Assembly (NCBI GenBank): GCA_021778125.1
Contig: JAJYCT010000021.1
Location: forward strand, 1 to 32,124
DNA length: 32,124 nucleotides
Reading direction: 5' to 3'
Source of the DNA: Myxococcales bacterium
GTDB lineage: Bacteria; Myxococcota_A; Polyangia; Polyangiales; Polyangiaceae
Part shown: piece by piece, positions 1 through 6,701 of the stretch
How the letters are laid out: every line of letters starts with the position of its first letter
Numbering within the stretch: the stretch's first letter is position 1
Position numbers and translations under genes: made by a program
Notes under the pieces: model-generated
What the model was told of the DNA's origin: nothing
Databases searched by the model: none
Seen by the model: only the letters and a program-made list of their open reading frames with translations

Positions 1-789
1 GTCGGGGAACACCATCTGCGCGATGCACCGCAGGCCCGCGAGCGCGAGCTCCGCGCGCCCCTCGGTGACCTCCGTGGGCTTGACGCCCTCGATGAACTCC
101 ATCGTGAGCACCCGCCCGGAGCAGAGCGTGTCGTGCAGCGACGGGACGCGCACTCGCGGGTCGGCGGCGAAGTGCTGGGCGAGGCGGCGGTTGTTGTCCG
201 CCTCGAGGCGGAAGTCGAGCTGCGCACGCAGGGCGGCGGCGAAGCGCTCGACGGCGCCCGGCAGCGAGACCCAGCGCAGCGACGGGAGGCGGTCGAGCAG
301 CCGGGCCCCGATCGCGAAGAGCGCAAGGTCGCGGTCGATCTGCGAGCGCGCGCGGAGCCGCTGCACCTTCACGGCCACGACCGTCCCGTCCGCGAGCACG
401 CCGCGGTGGACCTGCGCCACGCTCGCGGCGGCCACGGGGACGGGGTCGATCGTCCGCAAGCGCGCCCGCGCCTGCGGCGGGAGGTCCTCGTCGAGCACGC
501 GGCGCACCTCGTCGAAGGGCGCCGCCGGCACGTCGTCCTGGAGCCTCGCCAGGGCGCGCGCGATCCCGGGCGGCACGACGTCGGGGCGCGTGGCGACGAT
601 CTGCCCGAGCTTGATGAACGTCGCGCCGAGGCGCTCGAACGCGCGGGCCAGCACGCGCCCGCGCAGCGCGTCGCGCGCGTCGTCGCCCCGGCCCCAGCCG
701 CGAAGGCGGCCGAGCGCGTAGGCCGCCAGCGCGACGAGGAGGACGCCCAGGAGGACCAGCGATCGCGCCGTGATCGAGAGGACCCGCAT
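1..789 (-). CDS. ABC1/AarF/UbiB-family atypical kinase (partial, C-terminus beyond the window)
   Basis: The first 263 residues are visible. The frame opens at an ATG at 789 and is still open at base 1. A hydrophobic N-terminal segment (about residues 9-26, SLVLLGVLLVALAAYALGRL) suggests a membrane anchor. The family hallmark KxGQ appears in FIKLGQIVATRPDVVPP (about residues 46-61), followed by the Ala-rich nucleotide loop (AAASVAQVHRG) and the VAVKVQR lysine. The last visible part (VLTMEFIEGVKP) is the usual hinge region. UbiB/ABC1 proteins are protein-kinase-like ATPases linked to ubiquinone or isoprenoid-lipid metabolism at the membrane; the substrate of this one cannot be told. It is co-directional with the upstream metallolyase gene, 58 bp away, so an operon is possible. 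The family call is firm and the role is inferred. Confidence 0.88.
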   Translation of the reverse strand, partial: MRVLSITARSLVLLGVLLVALAAYALGRLRGWGRGDDARDALRGRVLARAFERLGATFIKLGQIVATRPDVVPPGIARALARLQDDVPAAPFDEVRRVLDEDLPPQARARLRTIDPVPVAAASVAQVHRGVLADGTVVAVKVQRLRARSQIDRDLALFAIGARLLDRLPSLRWVSLPGAVERFAAALRAQLDFRLEADNNRRLAQHFAADPRVRVPSLHDTLCSGRVLTMEFIEGVKPTEVTEGRAELALAGLRCIAQMVFPD

Positions 790-847
790 GCTCTGGTGGC
801 CGTCGTGGCCACTCTACCAGGTCGGGGTCGGGCAGGTGGAGGGCCGG

Positions 848-1828
848 TCAGCCGCAGGCGGTCGCGGGGCGCGGGGCCACGGACGGCGCCGCGGGGGCGA
901 CCTCGATCTCCCATCCCAGCGCCGTCGCGCAGAGGCGGTTGTACGCTTCGAGCGCGGCGGGTCCCGGGTGCGGGCGCGCCGAGCCGCACAGTCCCTCGAG
1001 GAGGTGATCCATGCGGACGTTGCCGGTCCGCTCGCCGATGCCGAGGGCCGTCGCGTGCACGCGATCGACGCCCGCGCGGGCGGCGGCGAGCGCGTTCGAG
1101 AGCGCGGCTCCGCGGTCGTTGTGGCCGTGCCAGTCGAGTTCCAGGTGCGTACCGCCGAGCGCGACGAGCTGGTGGCGCGCGAACGTCACGAGCGCGGCGG
1201 CCCCGTCCGGCGAGGCGTGGCCGACCGTGTCGCACAGCGCGAGCCCCGCCGCGCCGCCGTCGAGCGCGGCGCGGAAGATGGTGGCGAGGGTCGTCGGGGG
1301 CGTCCGCGTCGTGTCCTCGAGGACGACGTGCAGCGGCAGCCCGGCGTCGCGCGCGGTGTCGGTCGCGGTCCGGATGCACCGCACGATGAAGTCCACGCTC
1401 CACCCCTCGACGTACTGGCGAATGGGGGAGCTTCCGACGAAGGCGTAGACGGCGACCGGGGTCCCGGCCCGCTCGCTCACCCGCGCGACGGCGAGCACGT
1501 CGCCCGCCGTGGTCCGACCCGCGGCCGTGGGCACGAGCGGCAGGTGGCTGGTCGCGATCTCGCGCGCGAGGGCGACCGCGTCGTCCTCCGCCCGCTTGCC
1601 GGCCGCGGGAAGGCCGACCGAGACGACGTCCACCCCGACGGCGACCATGGCGTGCAGGATCGCAATTTTCCGGTCCAGCGGCGGGTCGACGACCGACGGG
1701 CTCTGCAGGCCGTCGCGCAGCGTCTCGTCGACCACCCAAGGGGCGCGGGCGTGCGGGCGCAGGTCGAGGTGATTCCAGTTGAAAACCGCCGGATCCCGCC
1801 TATAGGGTGACGCTCGGCGCACGCGCAC
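848..1828 (-). CDS. DRE-TIM metallolyase (isopropylmalate/homocitrate synthase or HMG-CoA lyase-like)
   Basis: A 326-residue single-domain protein. It carries the DRE-TIM signature DETLRDGLQSPSV near residue 34, the divalent-metal HxH motif in LDWHGHNDRG (about residue 233) and the GIGERTGN loop characteristic of 2-isopropylmalate/homocitrate synthases. The family condenses acyl-CoAs with 2-oxoacids, or cleaves the reverse products, in the cytoplasm. The protein lacks the ~130-residue C-terminal LeuA regulatory domain, so feedback-regulated leucine synthesis is less likely. Homocitrate- or citramalate-type synthase, or an HMG-CoA lyase-like enzyme, remain possible. The start is uncertain: GTG codons at 1828 and 1822 are both in frame with no good ribosome site, and conserved sequence begins only near residue 16. 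A perfect 16-bp palindrome lies 27 bp upstream. Confidence 0.85.
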   Translation of the reverse strand: MRVRRASPYRRDPAVFNWNHLDLRPHARAPWVVDETLRDGLQSPSVVDPPLDRKIAILHAMVAVGVDVVSVGLPAAGKRAEDDAVALAREIATSHLPLVPTAAGRTTAGDVLAVARVSERAGTPVAVYAFVGSSPIRQYVEGWSVDFIVRCIRTATDTARDAGLPLHVVLEDTTRTPPTTLATIFRAALDGGAAGLALCDTVGHASPDGAAALVTFARHQLVALGGTHLELDWHGHNDRGAALSNALAAARAGVDRVHATALGIGERTGNVRMDHLLEGLCGSARPHPGPAALEAYNRLCATALGWEIEVAPAAPSVAPRPATACG

Positions 1829-1854
1829 ATCATGTCACTGGCTGTCCGCGTGCG

Positions 1855-1870
1855 ATTGATCCGGATCAAT
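1855..1870. promoter_or_regulatory. Perfect 16-bp palindrome, candidate operator
   Basis: ATTGATCCGGATCAAT is an exact inverted repeat in the 215-bp divergent region between the metallolyase (minus) and the oxidoreductase operon (plus). It is much more AT-rich than its surroundings and lies about 27 bp upstream of the minus-strand GTG. The position suits a dimeric repressor such as a TetR- or GntR-type protein, but no regulator gene is adjacent. Operator function is inference. I see no convincing sigma-70 promoter in the rest of this gap. Confidence 0.4.
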
Positions 1871-2043
1871 TCGGCCCCGTCCTGCCCCCCTGGACGAACG
1901 GAGTCGCCCCGAACGGGGAACGTTGCATCGATGACCGCCGCCCGCGCTGCGCCGCCCTCGCCATGAGCCGATCGGTCTAGCGCCAGGCGCCATGCGGGCC
2001 CGTGCTACTTCGAGCACGTCGCTCGCAGGGGGCCCAAGGAGGA

Positions 2044-3819
2044 ATGGTGGAGCCCACCAACATCAAAGACCCTGCATATTTCCACAAGGTCGTGGACTGC
2101 CAGTGGGCGTGCCCCGCGCACACGAACGTGCCCGAGTACATCCGCCTCATCGCGCAGGGGCGCTACGCGGACGCGTACCTGTTGAACCGCCAGTCGAACG
2201 TCTTCCCCGGCATCCTGGGGCGCACGTGCGACCGCCCGTGCGAGCCGGCCTGTCGCCGCACGCGCGTCGACGAGAAGCCGGTCGCGATCTGCAGGCTCAA
2301 GCGCGTGGCGGCCGACCTCAAGGGTGAGCTCGGCGATCGGTTGCCCCGGGCGCCGGCGCAGAAGAACGGCAAGCGCGTCGCCTGCATCGGAGCCGGGCCC
2401 GCGTCGCTGGCGGTCGCCAACGACCTGGCGCCCCTCGGCTACGACGTGACGATCTTCGAGAAGGCGGCCGTCGCGGGCGGTCTGATGCGCTCGAACATCC
2501 CGGCCTTCCGCCTCCCGGCGGCCGTGCTCGACGAGGAGATCGGGATGATCCTCGCGATGGGGGTGACCGTCCGGTACGGCGCACCGATCACGAGCCTCAA
2601 GGCGCTCCTGGCCGAGGGGTACGACGCGATCTTCGTCGGCAGCGGCGCGCCGCGCGGCAAGAACCTCGAGATCCCCGGCCGCTACGACTCCGACCGCATC
2701 CACATCGGCATCGACTGGCTGGGGTCGGTGGCCTTCGGCCACACGACCTCGATCGGCGAGCGCGTGCTCATCATCGGCGTCGGCAACACGGCGATGGACT
2801 GCTGCCGCACCGCGCGCCGGCTCGGCGGCAAGGACATCAAGGTCATGGCGCGCAAGCCGCGCGGTTACTTCAAGGCGTCCCCCTGGGAGCTCGAGGACGC
2901 CGAGGAGGAGCAGGTCGAGATCGTCGTCGACCACGAGCCCATCCGGTTCGTGATCGAGGACGGGAAGCTCAAGGGGATGGAGTTCCAGCGCTACCAGTCC
3001 CGCGAAGAGAACGGTCGCCTCGCGCAGACGCCGCTCGACAAGGTGATCCTGCCGGCCGACGACGTCATCCTCGCGATCGGCCAGGAGTCGTCGTTCCCGT
3101 GGATCGAGGACGACCTCGGCATCGAGCGCGACAAGTGGAAGGCGCCCGTCGTCGACAAGACGACGTTCATGTGCTCGCGTCCGGGTGTCTTCTTCGGCGG
3201 AGACGCGGCGTGGGGTCCGCTCAACATCATCTGGGCCGTCGAGCACGCGCACCAGGCGGCGATCTCGATCCACAACCACTGCCAGGGCGTTGCCCTCACC
3301 GACCGCCCGAAGTGGGGGATGAACCTCGCGAGCACCAAGATGGGGCTCCACGAGTGGGCGTACAAGAACGACTACAACCCCGTCGGTCGACAGAAGATGC
3401 ACCACGTCGACCTGACCCGGCGCTTCAAGGAGCTGTCGCTCGAGGTCGAGCTGGGCTTCGACGCCGAGCAGACCGCGCGCGAGGTCGAGCGCTGCCTCAA
3501 CTGCGACGTCGAGACGGTGTTCAGCGAGAAGCGCTGCATCGAGTGCGACGCGTGCGTCGACGTCTGCCCGGTGCTGTGCCTGACGATCGCGCCGGGAGGG
3601 CAGGAGAAGGAGCTGCGCGGACGCCTCAGCGCGCCCTCCGTGAACCCCGGCCAGGCGCTCTATGCGTCGGGCGCGCTGCCCCAGACCGGGCGCGTGATGC
3701 TCAAGGACGAGGACCTCTGCGTCCACTGCGGTCTTTGCGCCGAGCGGTGCCCCACCGCCGCGTGGGACATGCAGAAGTTCGATCTCCTCATGCCGTACGC
3801 AGGAAAGCCGACTCCGTGA
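2044..3819 (+). CDS. FAD-dependent NAD(P)H oxidoreductase (GltD/NfnB-like) with C-terminal 2x[4Fe-4S] ferredoxin domain
   Basis: 591 residues. The N-terminus has the Cys-rich GltD/DPYD-type Fe-S domain (DCQWACPAHTNVPEY near residue 18, then RTCDRPCEPACR near 60). An FAD Rossmann motif IGAGPASLAVAN lies near residue 115 and a second, NAD(P)H-binding one (IGVGNTAMDC) near 241. The C-terminus holds two ferredoxin clusters, CIECDACVDVCP (about 498) and CVHCGLCAERCP (about 559). The family moves electrons between NAD(P)H and Fe-S carriers. Here the stop codon overlaps the start of the 2-oxoacid oxidoreductase alpha gene (GTGA), so this is the likely electron-transfer partner of that enzyme. AAGGAGG at 2037-2042 sits just before ATG 2044 and GTG 2047; either could be the start, and GTG 2047 has the more usual spacing. 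No glutamate synthase large subunit is nearby. Confidence 0.88.
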   Translation: MVEPTNIKDPAYFHKVVDCQWACPAHTNVPEYIRLIAQGRYADAYLLNRQSNVFPGILGRTCDRPCEPACRRTRVDEKPVAICRLKRVAADLKGELGDRLPRAPAQKNGKRVACIGAGPASLAVANDLAPLGYDVTIFEKAAVAGGLMRSNIPAFRLPAAVLDEEIGMILAMGVTVRYGAPITSLKALLAEGYDAIFVGSGAPRGKNLEIPGRYDSDRIHIGIDWLGSVAFGHTTSIGERVLIIGVGNTAMDCCRTARRLGGKDIKVMARKPRGYFKASPWELEDAEEEQVEIVVDHEPIRFVIEDGKLKGMEFQRYQSREENGRLAQTPLDKVILPADDVILAIGQESSFPWIEDDLGIERDKWKAPVVDKTTFMCSRPGVFFGGDAAWGPLNIIWAVEHAHQAAISIHNHCQGVALTDRPKWGMNLASTKMGLHEWAYKNDYNPVGRQKMHHVDLTRRFKELSLEVELGFDAEQTAREVERCLNCDVETVFSEKRCIECDACVDVCPVLCLTIAPGGQEKELRGRLSAPSVNPGQALYASGALPQTGRVMLKDEDLCVHCGLCAERCPTAAWDMQKFDLLMPYAGKPTP

Positions 3820-5621
3820 AGACCAAGGTCAACGACTTCGCGTTCAAGCTCGCCAACGTCAACGGGACGGGGTCCGCGAGCGCCAACGGCCTGCTCATGC
3901 AGGCGATCTTCCGCATGGGCATCCCCGTGTCGGGGAAGAACCTGTTCCCGTCGAACATCCAGGGGCTGCCGACCTGGTACGAGATCCGGGTCAACAAGGA
4001 CGGCCACACGGCGCGCACGTCGGAGTACGACCTGATGGTCGCCATGAACGCCGAGACGTTCGCCCGCGACGTCAAGGAGGTCCGGTCGGGCGGCTGGGTG
4101 CTGTACGACTCCACGAAGCCGCTCGACAAGGCGCTCGTGCGCCCCGACGTGACGTTCCTCGGCGTGCCCTACGCGAAGCTGTGCGGCGAGGCGTGGACCG
4201 ACGACCGGCAGCGTACGCTGATGAAGAACATCTGCTACGTCGGCACGCTCGCCGCGCTGCTCGGGATCGACATGGAGGTCGTGAGCGGGATGCTCGACGA
4301 GAAGTTCTCGCGCAAGCCCGCGCTGCTCGAGTCCAATCACAAGGCCATCGAGATCGGGCGCCGGTACGCGCTCGAGAACCTGCCCTGCCCGCTGCCCCTG
4401 CGCCTCGAGAAGATGGACGCCACGCGCGACGCCATCCTCATCGACGGCAACACGGCGGCGGCGCTGGGCTGCGTGTACGCGGGCGCCACCGTGGCCGCCT
4501 GGTACCCCATCACGCCGTCGACGAGCGTCATGGACGGCTTCAAGTCGTTCTGCGAGCGCTACCGCCTCGACAAGGCGACCGGCGAGCGCAAGTACTGCAT
4601 CGTGCAGGCCGAGGACGAGCTCGCGGCGATCGGCATGGTCATCGGCGCGTCGTGGATGGGAGCCCGCTCCTTCACGTCGACGTCGGGGCCGGGCATCTCG
4701 CTCATGAACGAGCTGATCGGGCTCGCGTACTACGCCGAGATCCCCGCGGTGATCGTCGACGTGCAGCGCGTCGGGCCGTCGACCGGCATGCCGACCCGCA
4801 CCCAGCAGGGGGACATCCTGCTCTGCGCGTACGCGTCGCACGGCGACACGAAGCACATCGTCCTCTTCCCGTCCGACCCGAACGAGTGCTTCCAGTTCGC
4901 GGTCAAGTCGTTCGACCTTGCGGAGCGCTTCCAGACGCCCGTGTTCATGCTCACCGACCTCGACATCGGCATGAACGACTGGGTCGTGCCGCGGCTGGAG
5001 TGGGACGACACCTACCGGCCCGACCGCGGCCGGGTCCTGTCGCGCGAGGACCTGGAGAAGATGCCCAAGTTTTACCGGTACTCGCCGGAGGACGAGCTGG
5101 GCGTGGCGGCACGCACACTCCCGGGCGTGCACGCCCGGGGCGCCTTCTTCACCCGCGGCTCCGGCCACAACAAGCTCGGCGGGTACACCGAGATCCCCGA
5201 CGAGTACCAGGAGGTGGTCGATCGCCTCCGGCGCAAGCACGACGCGGCGAAGGAGCACGTCCCGGCGCCCGTGTTCGTCGAGCGTCCCGGTGCGGCGGTG
5301 GGGGTCGTGACGCTCGGCGGCTGCGACCGCGCCGTCCGCGAGGCCCTCGAGCGGCTCGACGCGCGGGGCGTCCGGGCCGACTTCATGCGGGTACGCGGCT
5401 TCCCGTTCGGCAAGGCGGTCGAGGACTTCTTGCGCGAGCACGAGGTCGTCTTCGTGGTCGAGCAGAACCGCGACGCCCAGCTTCGCTCGCTGCTCGTGCT
5501 CGAGACGGAGGCCCCCAAGGAGAAGCTCCGCTCGGTCCTGGCGTACGGCGGCTTCCCGCTGCAGGCGAACCAGGTGGTCGACGGCATCATGAAGCAACTG
5601 CGAACAGGAGCGGACGCGTGA
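3816..5621 (+). CDS. korA: 2-oxoacid:ferredoxin oxidoreductase, fused gamma-alpha subunit
   Basis: 601 residues starting at GTG 3816, whose GTGA overlaps the previous stop. Residues ~1-190 form the gamma domain (NGTGSASANGLLMQAIFRMG). The alpha/pyrimidine-binding domain follows, with the diagnostic YPITPST motif at residue 230 and the TSTSGPGISLMNE segment. The C-terminal part (FMRVRGFPFG, VFVVEQN) is the usual domain II. With the beta subunit it oxidatively decarboxylates a 2-oxoacid to acyl-CoA and reduces ferredoxin, or works in reverse. The gamma-alpha fusion plus a separate short beta gene is the 2-oxoglutarate (KorAB) arrangement, but the substrate could be another 2-oxoacid. No ferredoxin gene is adjacent; the upstream flavoprotein carries its own clusters. 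Confidence 0.9.
   Translation: MKTKVNDFAFKLANVNGTGSASANGLLMQAIFRMGIPVSGKNLFPSNIQGLPTWYEIRVNKDGHTARTSEYDLMVAMNAETFARDVKEVRSGGWVLYDSTKPLDKALVRPDVTFLGVPYAKLCGEAWTDDRQRTLMKNICYVGTLAALLGIDMEVVSGMLDEKFSRKPALLESNHKAIEIGRRYALENLPCPLPLRLEKMDATRDAILIDGNTAAALGCVYAGATVAAWYPITPSTSVMDGFKSFCERYRLDKATGERKYCIVQAEDELAAIGMVIGASWMGARSFTSTSGPGISLMNELIGLAYYAEIPAVIVDVQRVGPSTGMPTRTQQGDILLCAYASHGDTKHIVLFPSDPNECFQFAVKSFDLAERFQTPVFMLTDLDIGMNDWVVPRLEWDDTYRPDRGRVLSREDLEKMPKFYRYSPEDELGVAARTLPGVHARGAFFTRGSGHNKLGGYTEIPDEYQEVVDRLRRKHDAAKEHVPAPVFVERPGAAVGVVTLGGCDRAVREALERLDARGVRADFMRVRGFPFGKAVEDFLREHEVVFVVEQNRDAQLRSLLVLETEAPKEKLRSVLAYGGFPLQANQVVDGIMKQLRTGADA
5120..5139. repeat. Perfect 20-bp palindrome inside the alpha-subunit gene
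   Basis: CCCGGGCGTGCACGCCCGGG is an exact inverted repeat in the coding sequence, at the codons for LPGVHARG near residue 436. It could fold as a strong mRNA hairpin with a tiny loop. At this G+C content it may be a by-product of codon choice. Confidence 0.7.
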
Positions 5622-6673
5622 GCTACATCAAGAAGCCGGTCGCCCGGCACCCTTCCCTCCGGCCGAACGCCCTGGGGCTCACGATCCGCGACTACGAGGG
5701 GTCGATGTCGACCCTCTGCGCGGGCTGCGGGCACGACTCGATCACCGCCGCCATCGTGCGCGCGCTCTACGAGCTCGACGTGCCCCCGCACATGCTCGCG
5801 AAGCTCTCGGGCATCGGCTGCTCGTCCAAGACGCCGACCTACTTCGTGTCCGGCGCGCATGGCTTCAACTCGGCGCACGGGCGGATGCCCGCCATCGCGA
5901 CCGGAGCGAACGCCGCGAACCGCGCCCTCCTGTACATCGGCGTCAGCGGCGACGGCGACTCGCTGTCGATCGGTCTGGGACAGATGGTGCACGCCATGCG
6001 GCGCAACCTCCGCATGCTCTACGTGATCGAGAACAACGGCGTGTACGGCCTGACCAAGGGGCAGTTCTCGGCGTCGTCGGACATCGGCTCGAAGTCCAAG
6101 CGGGGCGAGGCGAACACGCAGCCGCCCATCGACCCGGTCATGCTCGCGCTCGACATCGGCGCTACGTACGTGGCCCGGAGCTTCTCGGGGGACAAGGCGC
6201 AGCTCGTCCCCATCCTCAAGGGCGCCCTGCGCCACAACGGCTTCGCGCTCGTCGACGTGATCTCGCCGTGCGTCACGTTCAACGACCACGAGGGGTCGAC
6301 CAAGAGCTACCTCTACACGCGCAAGCACCAGCTGCCCATCGTGCAGGCGGACTTCGTGCCCCCGGCGGCGGAGATCCGCGCCGAGTACGCGCCCGGCACC
6401 GTGCACGAGGTCAGGATGCACGACGGCAGCACGCTGCAGCTGCACAAGGTCGGCCCGGACTACGATCCGACCGACCGGCGGGCCGCGTGGAGCTTCCTCA
6501 GCGAGCGGCAGCGGTCGGGCGAGATCCCCACGGGGCTTCTCTACCTCGACGAGAGCGGCTCGGACATGCACGCGGCGGCAAAGACGGTGTCCAGGCCTCT
6601 CGCGCAGATGCCGTTCGAGGAGCTCTGCCCGGGCGAGGCCGCGCTGCGCAAGCTCCAGGACGCCTACCGCTAG
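5618..6673 (+). CDS. korB: 2-oxoacid:ferredoxin oxidoreductase, beta subunit
   Basis: 351 residues starting at GTG 5618, overlapping the alpha-subunit stop by four bases (GTGA), so translation is probably coupled. It has the Fe-S/ThDP entry motif CAGCGH (Cys34 and Cys37), GIGCSSKTPTYF, and the ThDP/Mg motif GDGDSLSIG at residues 111-119, closed by IENNGVYGLTKGQ. A further Cys in SPCVTFND fits the third cluster ligand region. It binds thiamine diphosphate and one [4Fe-4S] cluster and catalyses decarboxylation and electron delivery. Its 3-gene operon with the flavoprotein suggests a stable redox complex. The gene ends 28 bp before mutS2. Confidence 0.9.
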   Translation: MSYIKKPVARHPSLRPNALGLTIRDYEGSMSTLCAGCGHDSITAAIVRALYELDVPPHMLAKLSGIGCSSKTPTYFVSGAHGFNSAHGRMPAIATGANAANRALLYIGVSGDGDSLSIGLGQMVHAMRRNLRMLYVIENNGVYGLTKGQFSASSDIGSKSKRGEANTQPPIDPVMLALDIGATYVARSFSGDKAQLVPILKGALRHNGFALVDVISPCVTFNDHEGSTKSYLYTRKHQLPIVQADFVPPAAEIRAEYAPGTVHEVRMHDGSTLQLHKVGPDYDPTDRRAAWSFLSERQRSGEIPTGLLYLDESGSDMHAAAKTVSRPLAQMPFEELCPGEAALRKLQDAYR

Positions 6674-6686
6674 GGCGCAGAGCGGC

Positions 6687-6692
6687 TATCCT
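6687..6692 (+). promoter_or_regulatory. Candidate -10 hexamer directly before mutS2 (possible leaderless start)
   Basis: TATCCT lies 9 bp before the GTG of mutS2, and no Shine-Dalgarno sequence occurs between. If used as a -10 box, transcription would begin at or within a base or two of the start codon. I could not find a good -35 at 17-18 bp. The lipoprotein gene has a similar arrangement (TACCTT at 9131-9136). Confidence 0.3.
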
Positions 6693-6701
6693 GCCGCCCG
6701 C

